The notes below the pieces were generated by a model. The model did no database searches and had not been told where the DNA came from. It saw nothing but the letters and a program-made list of their open reading frames with translations. Shown piece after piece: positions 35,541 through 42,942 of a stretch of 57,562 bases of DNA. Made by a program: the position numbers and the translations under genes. How positions within the stretch are numbered: position 1 is the first letter of the stretch; the number at the start of each line of letters is the position of its first letter. The DNA is from Anaerolineales bacterium (GTDB taxonomy: Bacteria > Chloroflexota > Anaerolineae > Anaerolineales > RBG-16-64-43): the NCBI GenBank assembly GCA_016928575.1, contig JAFGKK010000024.1, forward strand, positions 1 to 57,562, in the 5' to 3' direction.

Positions 35541-35975
35541 ATGATCACCTACAAACAAATCACCACCGCCGATCCGGAATACGCCTCCGAAAAGGACCTG
35601 CGCAACCGCGTCTTGCGCCTGCCCCTCGGTCTGGTCCTTTCGGAAGACGACGTGCGCGGGGAGGATTCGCAAATCCATTGGGTGGCGGCGGACGACGGCG
35701 GCCGGGTGGTCGGCTGCGTCCTGCTCGCCTTCCCCGGCGGCGGAACGGCCGACCTGCGCCAGATGGCGGTGGACCCGGCCTGCCGCGGCCGGAGGATCGG
35801 CGCCGGATTGATGGAGCGTGCGGAGCGCACCGCCCGCGAACGCAAGCTTTCCAAGGTGACGCTGTGCGCACGCCTGTTTGCCCGCGGATTCTACGAGCGC
35901 CTGGGGTACCGCGCCTTGGGGAAGGTGTTCACCGCCGTCACCATTCCGCACATTCGGATGGAGAAGGAATTGTAG
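35541..35975 (+). CDS. GNAT-family N-acetyltransferase
   Basis: A 144-residue acetyltransferase of the YjcF/ElaA-like type. The acetyl-CoA loop reads DPACRGRRIGAGLMERAER, and the C-terminal strand-helix contains ARLFARGFYERLGYRALGK. The N-terminal ALKDLRNRVLRLPLGL-like string is usual for this branch. The acceptor is unknown. It follows the propeller gene closely on the same strand and is followed by a repeat-rich spacer. Confidence 0.9.
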   Translation: MITYKQITTADPEYASEKDLRNRVLRLPLGLVLSEDDVRGEDSQIHWVAADDGGRVVGCVLLAFPGGGTADLRQMAVDPACRGRRIGAGLMERAERTARERKLSKVTLCARLFARGFYERLGYRALGKVFTAVTIPHIRMEKEL

Positions 35976-36002
35976 CGGGGCATCCCCCTGCGGGGGATGC
36001 CT

Positions 36003-36385
36003 GACGCAGAAATACAGCCGGGGGCAGACCCGTCCTTGTCATTGCGAGGAAGCCCGGAACGGAGCGCCTTTCTCCGTTCCGGGCGACGAAGCAATCCCCT
36101 GCGCAAACGAATATCAAAGGCTGTTGAGAGTGCTTCTCCGCCCCTGGATCATCGACGCAGAAACACAGCAAGGGGGAACACCCGTCCTTGTCATTGCGAG
36201 GAAGCCCGGAACAGGGCGCCTTTCTCCGTTCCGGGCGACGAAGCAATCCCCTGCGCACAACGGGTTCCTTCGTCGTTGCCGAGCCGACGGGAAAAAAATC
36301 CCTGCGAGGGCTTATTCCCAAGGCCGAGGAGATTGCTTCGTCGGCTCCGCCGAACACCGCCGGCGGAGCCTCCTCGCAATGACAC
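36003..36385. repeat. repeat cluster, family 2: two direct copies and one inverted copy
   Basis: Two nearly identical units lie at 36003-36107 and 36154-36258 (period about 151-152). Each runs from GACGCAGAAA through CATTGCGAGGAAGCCCGGAA to GACGAAGCAATCCCCTGCGC. Each unit contains its own inverted repeat (GCCCGGAAC / GTTCCGGGC). A third, inverted copy covers about 36327-36384 (GATTGCTTCGTCGG ... CTCGCAATGACA). The flanks are duplicated too, so the first two arose by tandem duplication. No open frame in this stretch is convincing. Confidence 0.75.
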
Positions 36386-36464
36386 AGGAGAAATTCTTTC
36401 ATCCGAGGAAGCCCCTTCGTCGCCCATCCCTCTTTTCCATGAAATCCTGTGGTATCCTCGGCCC

Positions 36465-37331
36465 ATGATCTATCGCCATCCTGTAACGGAATTAATCCGC
36501 CGACGGTTTTCCTGCCGCACGTTCGCGCCGGAGCCGATTGAGATCGAGGACCGGCGAACTTTAGAGGCGGCCGCGGCCGGGATGCGCTCCGGCCCCCTTG
36601 GAAGCCCTCTGCGGTTCCGCCTGGTCGCGGAATCCGACGAGGATCAAGCCGCGCTGAAGGAACTCGGCACCTACGGATTCATCCGCGGCGCGGCCGGCTT
36701 CCTGATCGGCGCCGCGCCCCGCTCGCAAACATCCCTGGAAGACTGCGGATACCGCCTGGAAGAGCTCGTGCTTTTGGGCACCGATTTGGAATTGGGATCC
36801 TGCTGGCTCGGCGGAACCTTCACCCGGAGCGGCTTCGCGCGGAAAATCGGCCTCGCGCCGGACGAGGAGCTTCCGGCGGCGGTTGCCCTGGGGCGGATCG
36901 CCGATCCGGAGCGCGCGAAACGCGGCGTCATCCGCCGGGCGGCCGGCTCCGATACGCGGCTGCCCTGGGGCATGTTGTTCTTTCAGGATTCGTTTTCCGT
37001 GCCGCTTCCCCGCGAAGCGGCCGGCCCGTACGCCGAGGCGCTGGAGACGGTCCGCCTCGCTCCGTCCGCCTCGAACAAGCAGCCCTGGCGGATCCTCCGC
37101 ACGGACGGCGGCTGGCATTTCTACCTGCGACGGACTCGGGGTTACCACAAAGGCTTCTTGCAGAAAGCGCTGGGCGTGGCGGACCTGCAGCGGATCGACA
37201 TCGGAATCGCCATGTGCCACTTCGAACTCGCCGCGCGCGAGGCCGGCCTGCACGGGGAGTGGACCGACCGCGAACCGGCCGTGGAAACAGAGAACAGCCA
37301 GACGGAGTACCGCATTACCTGGTCTGACTGA
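36465..37331 (+). CDS. nitroreductase-family protein (TM1586-like)
   Basis: A 288-residue FMN-binding-like protein. VTELIRRRFSCRTFAPEPIE at the start is the nitroreductase R-R-S-x-R-x-F pattern. LEELVLLGTDLELGSCWLGGTF and a late APSASNKQPWRILRT are also typical, and IDIGIAMCHFELAARE is near the end. This order and size match the putative TM nitroreductase family with a doubled half-domain. It would reduce small aromatic or flavin-linked substrates with NAD(P)H. ATG 36465 is the first start after the repeat cluster; a long in-frame extension upstream is only repeat DNA. Confidence 0.85.
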   Translation: MIYRHPVTELIRRRFSCRTFAPEPIEIEDRRTLEAAAAGMRSGPLGSPLRFRLVAESDEDQAALKELGTYGFIRGAAGFLIGAAPRSQTSLEDCGYRLEELVLLGTDLELGSCWLGGTFTRSGFARKIGLAPDEELPAAVALGRIADPERAKRGVIRRAAGSDTRLPWGMLFFQDSFSVPLPREAAGPYAEALETVRLAPSASNKQPWRILRTDGGWHFYLRRTRGYHKGFLQKALGVADLQRIDIGIAMCHFELAAREAGLHGEWTDREPAVETENSQTEYRITWSD

Positions 37332-37401
37332 GACAGCCTCCCCCGGCGCTCGTATCCGGACTTCCTGTAATACTTCGACCCCTCCTCCGTATAATGGATC
37401 G

Positions 37402-37938
37402 ATGATGACCAGACCGCGCATCCTTCCATGGCCCCGGACGAAAGCCGCCGAAGAGGATTTCGAGGCGTCGTACCGCGCCGAGCTCCCGCGGATCTACAAC
37501 TTCTTCCGCTACCGCGTCGGGGACGGCCCGTTGGCGGAGGATTTGACGTCCGAAACCTTCGAGAAGGCTTGGCGCAGGCGCGGCAGTTACGCCCGCGACC
37601 TTGCCGCCTTCTCCACCTGGCTGTTCACCATCGCCCGGCGGGTCGCGATCGACCATTACCGCACGCACAAGGTCGAGGCGCCGGTCGAACCGCTCGCCTG
37701 TACGGCCGGGGAGGAAACCCCGGAGGACCTGGCCGAACGGAGGGATGATTTCTCCCGCCTGTCGGTTCTCCTGGCCCGGCTTGCAGACCGCGAGCGGGAG
37801 CTGGTGGCTTTGAAATACGGCGCCGGCCTTACCAACCGCGCCATCGCAGATCTCACCGGGCTGGGCGAATCGAACGTCGGAGTGATTTTGTTCCGCACCC
37901 TGAACGCCCTGCGCAGCCGATGGGAGGAAAACCCATGA
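37402..37938 (+). CDS. ECF-type RNA polymerase sigma factor
   Basis: A 178-residue sigma factor with only the sigma2 and sigma4 regions. Sigma2 runs from about 20 to 90 (YRAELPRIYNFFRYRVGDG, LAEDLTSETFEKAWRRRGSY, TWLFTIARRVAIDHYRTHK). Sigma4 is at about 120-172 (DRERELVALKYGAGLTNRAIADLTGLGESNVGVIL). It should redirect polymerase to special promoters. The stop overlaps the start of the membrane-anchored DUF4367-like gene (ATGA), the usual layout for a sigma/anti-sigma pair. TATAAT lies only six bases before ATG 37402 and no good ribosome site is seen, so the transcript may be nearly leaderless. ATG 37405 is an equal alternative. Confidence 0.93.
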   Translation: MMTRPRILPWPRTKAAEEDFEASYRAELPRIYNFFRYRVGDGPLAEDLTSETFEKAWRRRGSYARDLAAFSTWLFTIARRVAIDHYRTHKVEAPVEPLACTAGEETPEDLAERRDDFSRLSVLLARLADRERELVALKYGAGLTNRAIADLTGLGESNVGVILFRTLNALRSRWEENP

Positions 37939-38633
37939 ACGAGGAATTTCTCGCCCGCTGTCGCAAATCCCCCCGCCCGGAATTTGCCGAGGAGCTCTTT
38001 CGGAGAATCAGCCGGCCGGCGCCGAAGACGGGGCTCGGTTCCACAGCCCGCGCCGCGCTGGCCGCGTTCTTCGTGTGCGCCGCCCTGGGGTTGACCCTGC
38101 TTGCCTCGCCCGCCGCGCGCGCCGCCGGACTTGCACTTCTCCGCGACATCGGCGGAGTCGCCTTTATCCAAACCGCGGACTACCCGGGAGGGGACAACCC
38201 GGCCGTCGTCCCCGATGAAATCATGAGTCTGGAACAGGCACAGGCCGAATTGCCGTTTGCGATTCACCTGCCGGCTTGGGTTCCGGCGGGCTACGTCCGC
38301 GACAGCGGCGTCCGGATCCTGCGGTTTTCCGCCGACTGCACGCCCGCGACGATCACCTGGCACGGCGTCAACCTTAACGACCTGCTCGAACTCACCATCG
38401 TCCAATCCGGCCGGGGATGGATCGCCGGATCGGACGAGCTCGAGACGGTCCGGATCCACGGCCGGGACGCCGCGCTGGTCCGGGGGATGTGGAACGCCGA
38501 TGCAAAAGAATGGGACGCCGAAGCGCCGACCGGCCTGGCTTTGTATTGGAGCATGGGAGACACAACGTACATTCTCTGCTCGCCGACTCTCCCGCGGAAG
38601 GATTTGATCCGGATCGCCGAATCCATCCCCTGA
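37935..38633 (+). CDS. membrane-anchored DUF4367-like protein, candidate anti-sigma factor
   Basis: A 232-residue protein. A short cytoplasmic N-terminus (residues 1-40) is followed by one membrane helix at about 41-62 (AALAAFFVCAALGLTLLAS). An extracytoplasmic domain starts at about 85 with SLEQAQAELPFAIHLPAWVP, the DUF4367 pattern seen in sigma-factor partners. Because its start overlaps the ECF sigma stop, it is the likely anti-sigma factor; however, the N-terminus lacks the clear H-x3-C-x2-C zinc motif. It probably senses something at the envelope through its outer domain. The 3' end meets a bidirectional terminator. Confidence 0.8.
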   Translation: MNEEFLARCRKSPRPEFAEELFRRISRPAPKTGLGSTARAALAAFFVCAALGLTLLASPAARAAGLALLRDIGGVAFIQTADYPGGDNPAVVPDEIMSLEQAQAELPFAIHLPAWVPAGYVRDSGVRILRFSADCTPATITWHGVNLNDLLELTIVQSGRGWIAGSDELETVRIHGRDAALVRGMWNADAKEWDAEAPTGLALYWSMGDTTYILCSPTLPRKDLIRIAESIP

Positions 38634-38644
38634 TCCGCTTCCGA

Positions 38645-38672
38645 AAAAAACCCCGCCGCAGCGGGGATTTTT
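38645..38672. terminator. bidirectional terminator
   Basis: A run of seven A, then CCCCGC (38651-38656), loop CGCA, GCGGGG (38661-38666), then ATTTTT. It lies between convergent genes and has A and T runs on both sides. Confidence 0.8.
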
Positions 38673-39670
38673 CATCGGCTGAACTGGATCGTCCAATAAT
38701 ACCGGTAGGGCGAACCCACCACCCAGGCGTACCCGACGCCGCATTTGTAGTAATACCGTCCGAGGATGTTGTCGTGGTGCGGCTTGCTGTTCCACCACCA
38801 ATTCCAGGCCTCCTCGACGGTGTTGTAGCCTGCCAGGATGTTCTCGTACACCCCGCCGGTATGGGCGAAATACCGGTTGCAGCCCATGTCGATGCTGTGA
38901 TACCGGGCCCCCTCGGCCAAAGGACCGTACCACGAGAGCGACCACAATCCCGCGTCGGCGCGCGCCTGATTAATCCGCGCGTAGATCTGGTTTTCGAAAT
39001 CCACGTTCAGGGAATAGGTGCAACCCGGGAACGGATTGGTGGGCTCGGGCGTGGCGGCGCTGGTCGGGGTTTGGGTGGGAGAAGCCGTGGGAGTCGGCGA
39101 TTGGGTCGGCGTCGGCGTTTCGGTGAAGGTCGGCGTTGCCGTCTCGCTCCCGGAAAGGGTCGGCGTCACCGTCGGGGAGAGAGTCTCGGTCGGAGTGGCG
39201 CTCGGCGTGATGGGCGTGACCGTGGGCGTTTCCGTCGGCGATGGGCCGGAGGTTGCTTTCGGCTTGGAGGTCGGATACGGGGTGACGGTCGGATACGGCT
39301 TGGGAGTGCTCTGCTTGCCGGACGGATTGCCGCCGGCCGGTTTGGAGGTCCGAGTCACCGACGGCAGGATGACGACCGTCAGCGTGGCGGTGGGCCGGTC
39401 CGTCGCGGTCAGGATCTCGACCACGGTGAAGGTCGGCGTGTGGGTGACCGCGACGGTCGGGAACGCGGTCGCCGAGGGAAGCAGAGTCGCGGTGCGGGTG
39501 TAGAAATCGGGCAGGAAAGGGGTGTTGGAGGGCGGGAGGAAAGCGTTCTGGTCCTGGATGGAGGCATTCCGGTAACCGCCGGAAAGCGTTTCCGCGGCGA
39601 AGGAGCATCCCGTCGCCGCCATCAGGGGGATAAACCACAGCCACCACAGGATCCGTTTCGGCGTGAGCAC
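38672..39670 (-). CDS. CAP/SCP-domain lipoprotein 1
   Basis: About 332 residues. A lipoprotein signal (MAATGC, Cys at about 22) is followed by a Thr/Pro/Ser linker of about 170 residues (TETPTVTPITPSATPTETLS type) and then a CAP (SCP/PR1) domain. The CAP core reads NQIYARINQARADAGLWSL, YHSIDMGCNRYFAHTGG, ENILAGYNTVEEAWNWWW and HHDNILGRYYYKCGVGYA, with the usual His/Glu/His cavity residues. Bacterial CAP lipoproteins are surface proteins of unclear enzymatic role. GTG 39670 is preferred because GAGG lies five bases upstream; a TTG at 39694 is another possibility. A 9-bp hairpin (39684-39704) precedes it. A paralog lies next upstream. Confidence 0.88.
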   Translation of the reverse strand: MLTPKRILWWLWFIPLMAATGCSFAAETLSGGYRNASIQDQNAFLPPSNTPFLPDFYTRTATLLPSATAFPTVAVTHTPTFTVVEILTATDRPTATLTVVILPSVTRTSKPAGGNPSGKQSTPKPYPTVTPYPTSKPKATSGPSPTETPTVTPITPSATPTETLSPTVTPTLSGSETATPTFTETPTPTQSPTPTASPTQTPTSAATPEPTNPFPGCTYSLNVDFENQIYARINQARADAGLWSLSWYGPLAEGARYHSIDMGCNRYFAHTGGVYENILAGYNTVEEAWNWWWNSKPHHDNILGRYYYKCGVGYAWVVGSPYRYYWTIQFSR

Positions 39671-39683
39671 TTTTTCCTCGCGG

Positions 39684-39704
39684 GGGGAGGCCAACGGCCT
39701 CCCC
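39684..39704 (-). promoter_or_regulatory. 5' leader hairpin before CAP lipoprotein 1
   Basis: GGGGAGGCC and GGCCTCCCC are perfect arms around a three-base loop, just upstream of the GAGG ribosome site on the minus strand. A weaker GGGAGGC / GCC relative lies in the leader of the second CAP gene. It could stabilise or tune translation. Confidence 0.45.
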
Positions 39705-39726
39705 GACGGGCATGAATATCGTAATC

Positions 39727-39778
39727 CGAAACCGGACGACGAAGATACTTTCTTTCCCTTACGTTCGTCTTGTTTTTC
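39727..39778 (-). promoter_or_regulatory. shared upstream element, candidate ECF promoter of CAP gene 1
   Basis: On the minus strand GTAAG, 17 bases, then GTCGTCC. The 52-nt block matches 41071-41122 upstream of CAP gene 2 at about 41 of 52 positions with no gaps. GTAA(C/G)-N17-GTCGT has the form of an ECF sigma promoter (AAC-type -35, GTC-type -10). It would give a leader of about 55-60 nt to GTG 39670. Confidence 0.55.
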
Positions 39779-39942
39779 CGGAATGGACGACGCCGGCGGG
39801 ACGAATGGGTCAAACCGGAAGTACCGGTCGGCGGACGGGTCGGCCGAAAATTTACTTTAGTACTACGGAAGGAGAGCCTGCGAATCGCTCGACGATCCAT
39901 CCGTCGGACAAATAAAAAATACATCTTGTGGGAAAATTCTGA

Positions 39943-41016
39943 TTACGGCGCGCCGAAATCCACGGTGAACCAACCCTGGCCGGGGCAATAGGCGTATCCG
40001 ACTCCGTAGTCCACGTACGGCCAATTCGTCCCCAGGACCATGTCGCGGTGGCCCGGCTCGTTCATCCACCAATTGACCGCGATGGTCGGGGTGCCGCCGC
40101 CGATGATCTCCCCCCAGTAGCGGCCGTAGTAGCCGGCCCGGCGTTCCCGCTCCTGCGGGGTGGAGCCGTCGGATCCGGTGTGCGACATAAATCTATTGAC
40201 CACCATGTCCACGCTGTGGGCGCGGGCGGAGTTGGTCAACCGGTCGTCGAGTCGGAGCGCGTACTGGCCGTATTCCGCGCGCTCCTCGTTGATCATCACC
40301 GCCACCTGCTCCTCCCACTCGAAGTTGAAGGTGGCGCATCCCGCGGCGGTCGGTCCGGCTGTGCGCGTCGGAGAGGGCGGAGGGGTTTGGGTGACCGTCG
40401 GCGTGGGGGTAATGCTCGGAGTCGCGGTTGCGGTGGGGGTGACGGTGGGCGTCGCGGTTTCCGTGCCGGTCGGCGCGGCGGTTTCACTGCCGGTGAGAGT
40501 TACGCTCGGAGTGGGGCTGCGCGGGTTCTCGGTCAGCGTGGGCGTCTGGGTCGGTTGAGGCGTCGCCGTCGGAGTCGGCAGCGGAGTGGGAGTGCCCGTC
40601 AGGGTGATCTTCACCTGCGGCTTGGATGTGGGGCTGGGATGGGCCGCGGGCGGTTTGGATTTGGTGATCGTCGGCGAGAGGTAAGCCACAGGCTCCGCGG
40701 TGAGTGTGGCGGATGGAAGGATGGTCAGGGTCAGAGTCGGGGTCGGCGTATCGGTCCCGGTCAGGGTGAAAACGATCGTCAGCGCGGCCGCGGGCGAATC
40801 CGCCGGGGGAAGCCCGGTGAGGAAAAAGGCGGTCGGACTCGGCTCGCCGCGGGCGGGCAAAAAGGGGGTGCTCGACGGGGGTTGAAAGGCATTGAGATCC
40901 CGGATGGCCTCCTGCTTCAAGGCACCCGGCACCGACCCGGCCAGCATCGTACAACCCAGCGCCAGCATCGCGGTCGCCAGAAACAGGAGCCTGCGGTTAT
41001 CGTCTGCTCGTTGCAT
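39943..41016 (-). CDS. CAP/SCP-domain lipoprotein 2
   Basis: A 357-residue paralog of the protein encoded at 38672. The lipobox is ALGC at about residue 22, followed by AFQPPSSTPFLPA (the first CAP protein has AFLPPSNTPFLPD) and a Thr/Pro linker of about 160 residues. The CAP domain follows: EEQVAVMINEERAEYGQYAL, AHSVDMVVNRFMSHTGSDGS, GGGTPTIAVNWWMNEPGHRD and VDYGVGYAYCPGQ. Here HRDMV and SHTG keep the cavity residues. It is transcribed on the minus strand, 270 bases upstream of its paralog, each with its own copy of the shared promoter-like element. Confidence 0.9.
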   Translation of the reverse strand: MQRADDNRRLLFLATAMLALGCTMLAGSVPGALKQEAIRDLNAFQPPSSTPFLPARGEPSPTAFFLTGLPPADSPAAALTIVFTLTGTDTPTPTLTLTILPSATLTAEPVAYLSPTITKSKPPAAHPSPTSKPQVKITLTGTPTPLPTPTATPQPTQTPTLTENPRSPTPSVTLTGSETAAPTGTETATPTVTPTATATPSITPTPTVTQTPPPSPTRTAGPTAAGCATFNFEWEEQVAVMINEERAEYGQYALRLDDRLTNSARAHSVDMVVNRFMSHTGSDGSTPQERERRAGYYGRYWGEIIGGGTPTIAVNWWMNEPGHRDMVLGTNWPYVDYGVGYAYCPGQGWFTVDFGAP

Positions 41017-41070
41017 CGGTTCAACCCGTCGGGCGTTGCCTCCCAGTAATTAACTATGACCATAATAATT

Positions 41071-41122
41071 CGAAACGATACGACAAAGATAATCTCTTTT
41101 CGTTACGTTAGTCTTATTCTTC
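41071..41122 (-). promoter_or_regulatory. shared upstream element, candidate ECF promoter of CAP gene 2
   Basis: On the minus strand GTAAC, 17 bases, then GTCGTA. It aligns with 39727-39778 without gaps. The predicted transcription start is about 55 bases before ATG 41016, almost the same leader length as at the sister gene. Confidence 0.55.
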
Positions 41123-41389
41123 ATTTCCGACCCACCCCCTTAGTACGAATGGGGAGAGTAAAAAGTCCCATTCGCCTGAAAAACGGGAACGGCCGAGGAG
41201 AAACCGGGGGGATGCGTCCGTCTGCGGATCATCGGGAAAGTGCGTGCCCGCCTCCGATGCGCTTCCTCATCCATTCCGACTCCGCAAGAATGGCCTATAA
41301 TCCGATGGTCCGTCCGCCGCCTGTCTGAAATCCCGCAAGTCGGCGCGGAAACGCGGACTGTTTCTCGCCGTTCCACCGGAAAGGATACG
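41123..41389. other. spacer between divergent CAP 2 and DinB genes
   Basis: A short hairpin (CGAATGGG at 41146-41153, CCCATTCG at 41167-41174, 13-base loop) lies beside the ECF-like element. TATAAT at 41296-41301 could serve the DinB gene, without a good -35. No open frame is convincing. Confidence 0.4.
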
Positions 41390-41896
41390 ATGACCCACCC
41401 ATTAATCGATCAACTTCGGTTTACCCGCAACGAATTCCAGCGCGGGCTGGAGAGCCTCTCGGAGGCCGACGCCGCGCGCCGCCTGCCCCCCTTGAACTGC
41501 ATCAGCTGGAACGTCGGGCACCTGGCCTGGCAGGAGCAGCTCTGCTTTTTGTACGGAGGCCAAAAGCGGATCCTGCTTCCGGACGTCAACATCGCCTACG
41601 CTTACGGCGCCCCCGCCTGCGCTCCCGGCCTGGCGGAGGTACAGAACGCCTGGAACGCCGTCACCGCCGCGGTCGACCCTTGGCTGAATTCGCTCGTCGA
41701 AGGCGACATGACGACAATCCTCGACCGGGGAGAGGATTTCGGGCGCTATTCCATCGGCAACCTCTTGCAGCGCGTGATCTACCATTACTGGTACCACAAC
41801 GGAGAAAACCTGGCCATCCGCCAGGCGCTCGGGCACACCGACCTGCCGCAATTCGTCGGCGACATCGACAACCTGGCGCCGTACCGGCCGGCCTAG
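41390..41896 (+). CDS. DinB-family protein
   Basis: A 168-residue DinB/YfiT-like four-helix protein. The metal histidines are readable: His in ISWNVGHLAWQE (about 48) and two near the end in VIYHYWYHNGEN (about 130-136). The first helix begins LRFTRNEFQRGLESLSEADA, which is standard. Family members use metal and a thiol cofactor (bacillithiol or mycothiol) in transferase reactions, or are uncharacterised. GGAAAGG before ATG 41390 fixes the start. This copy is intact, unlike the one at 2502. A large palindrome follows ten bases after the stop. Confidence 0.88.
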   Translation: MTHPLIDQLRFTRNEFQRGLESLSEADAARRLPPLNCISWNVGHLAWQEQLCFLYGGQKRILLPDVNIAYAYGAPACAPGLAEVQNAWNAVTAAVDPWLNSLVEGDMTTILDRGEDFGRYSIGNLLQRVIYHYWYHNGENLAIRQALGHTDLPQFVGDIDNLAPYRPA

Positions 41897-41906
41897 CCGA
41901 ACCGCG

Positions 41907-41970
41907 GCGGACCTGACAGGTGCGGACCTGACAGGTGTCGACCTGTCAGGTCCGCACCTGTCAGGTCCGC
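41907..41970. repeat. 30-bp perfect palindrome made of ACCTGACAGGT units
   Basis: The left arm is two tandem copies of GCGGACCTGACAGGT (41907-41936). After the four-base loop GTCG the right arm (41941-41970) is the exact reverse complement. Each unit is itself nearly palindromic around ACCTG-A-CAGGT. It lies just after the DinB stop. The same unit builds the hairpin at 14247-14285. Confidence 0.8.
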
Positions 41971-42240
41971 ATTTGCGAATCCCGGAAAGCCGGAGGTACG
42001 GGTAACGAACGCGCAGAATTAATTATCGATGAGTCCGGCTTTCTTGCCGGAAGAAATTCCGGCTATTTGCGAATTATGGACACGACCCTCCGAATAAACG
42101 GCTTTGCTTTAATGTATATTTTTAATGGGTTGAAAAAGAACCAGCTCCCGCTTACCCCAGACTCGCGTCTTAATCCGCCGGATCCGGTACGCAGACATGG
42201 GGAACGGGATGCCAGAGCGAACTCATCCAAGGAGGCCGCC
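41971..42240. other. AT-richer spacer before bcp
   Basis: Bases 42010-42130 are clearly less GC-rich than their neighbours and may hold the bcp promoter or old foreign DNA; I see no clear gene. A small inverted repeat surrounds GCCGGAAGAAATTCCGGC at about 42045-42062. AAGGAGGC at 42229-42236 is the ribosome site of bcp. Confidence 0.4.
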
Positions 42241-42693
42241 ATGAATGCCAGAAAACTATCTATCGGCGATCCGGCCCCGGATTTTGTACTCCCCGGCGAT
42301 TCCGGCCGGGCTGTCAGACTGTCGGAATTCCGCGGCCGGCGCGTCATCCTCTACTTCTACCCGAAAGACGACACCCCTGGTTGCACCGCCCAGGCTTGCG
42401 GATTCCGAGACCAATTTCCCCGGATCGAGGAACAAAACGCCGTCGTGCTGGGCGTAAGCCCGGACGGCCCCGAATCCCACCGGGCGTTCAGGGAAAAACA
42501 CAACCTGCCCTTTTCGCTCCTGACGGACGCGGATCACCGCGTCGCCGAATCCTACGGCGCTTGGAGCGGGCTGGGGATCATCCGCAGCCATTTCGTCATC
42601 GACGAGCACGGCAACCTGGCGGATATTCAAATCTCGGTCAGCCCGTCCGACAGCGTGGAACGCGCGGCGAAAGCCGTCGGCGCGGGAGGATGA
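42241..42693 (+). CDS. bcp: thioredoxin-dependent thiol peroxidase (peroxiredoxin Q / Bcp)
   Basis: A 150-residue peroxiredoxin of the Bcp/PrxQ class. The peroxidatic Cys48 is in YPKDDTPGCTAQACGFRD, and Cys53 five residues later is the usual resolving cysteine of this subclass. GVSPDGPESHRAFREKHNLPF and ESYGAWSGLG complete the pattern. It reduces hydrogen peroxide and lipid peroxides in the cytoplasm using thioredoxin. AAGGAGGC is well placed before ATG 42241. Probably a single-gene unit. Confidence 0.95.
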   Translation: MNARKLSIGDPAPDFVLPGDSGRAVRLSEFRGRRVILYFYPKDDTPGCTAQACGFRDQFPRIEEQNAVVLGVSPDGPESHRAFREKHNLPFSLLTDADHRVAESYGAWSGLGIIRSHFVIDEHGNLADIQISVSPSDSVERAAKAVGAGG

Positions 42694-42760
42694 CGCACGG
42701 GCCGTCGGAATGGAAAAGTTGGGATTTAGTCCTTGCCAGGGGCGGCGCTGAAATCTCCGG

Positions 42761-42855
42761 GGCGGCGAAGCAGTTCCCTTTTTCCAGAAGAACTGGGTCG
42801 CTTCTTCGCGGCGGGGCGGAACGTCGCCGCCCCCGCCGCTCTTCGCAATGACATC
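42761..42855. repeat. diverged copy of repeat family 2
   Basis: GGCGGCGAAGCAGTTCCC, then GGGTCGCTTCTTCGCGGC, and finally CTTCGCAATGACATCG echo the CGAAGCAATC / GCAATGACA ends of the 36003-36385 repeats, in mixed orientation. The match is weaker than between those copies. Confidence 0.45.
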
Positions 42856-42942
42856 GTTCGTTCCATTTCCCGGGTGGTGTTTGGTCGTTCTTTCCTTGGC
42901 GTCGTGCTACAATCCTGACATCCTTCCAGGAAAATCATCTCC

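Noticed and set aside
39018-39503. 161-codon plus-strand frame rich in Val/Gly repeats
   Set aside because: It is the reverse strand of the Thr/Pro linker of the CAP lipoprotein; the GV-repeat pattern is a by-product of the TPT codons.
41907-41970. CRISPR-like array
   Set aside because: The units are adjacent and inverted with no spacers, so it is a palindrome rather than a repeat-spacer array.
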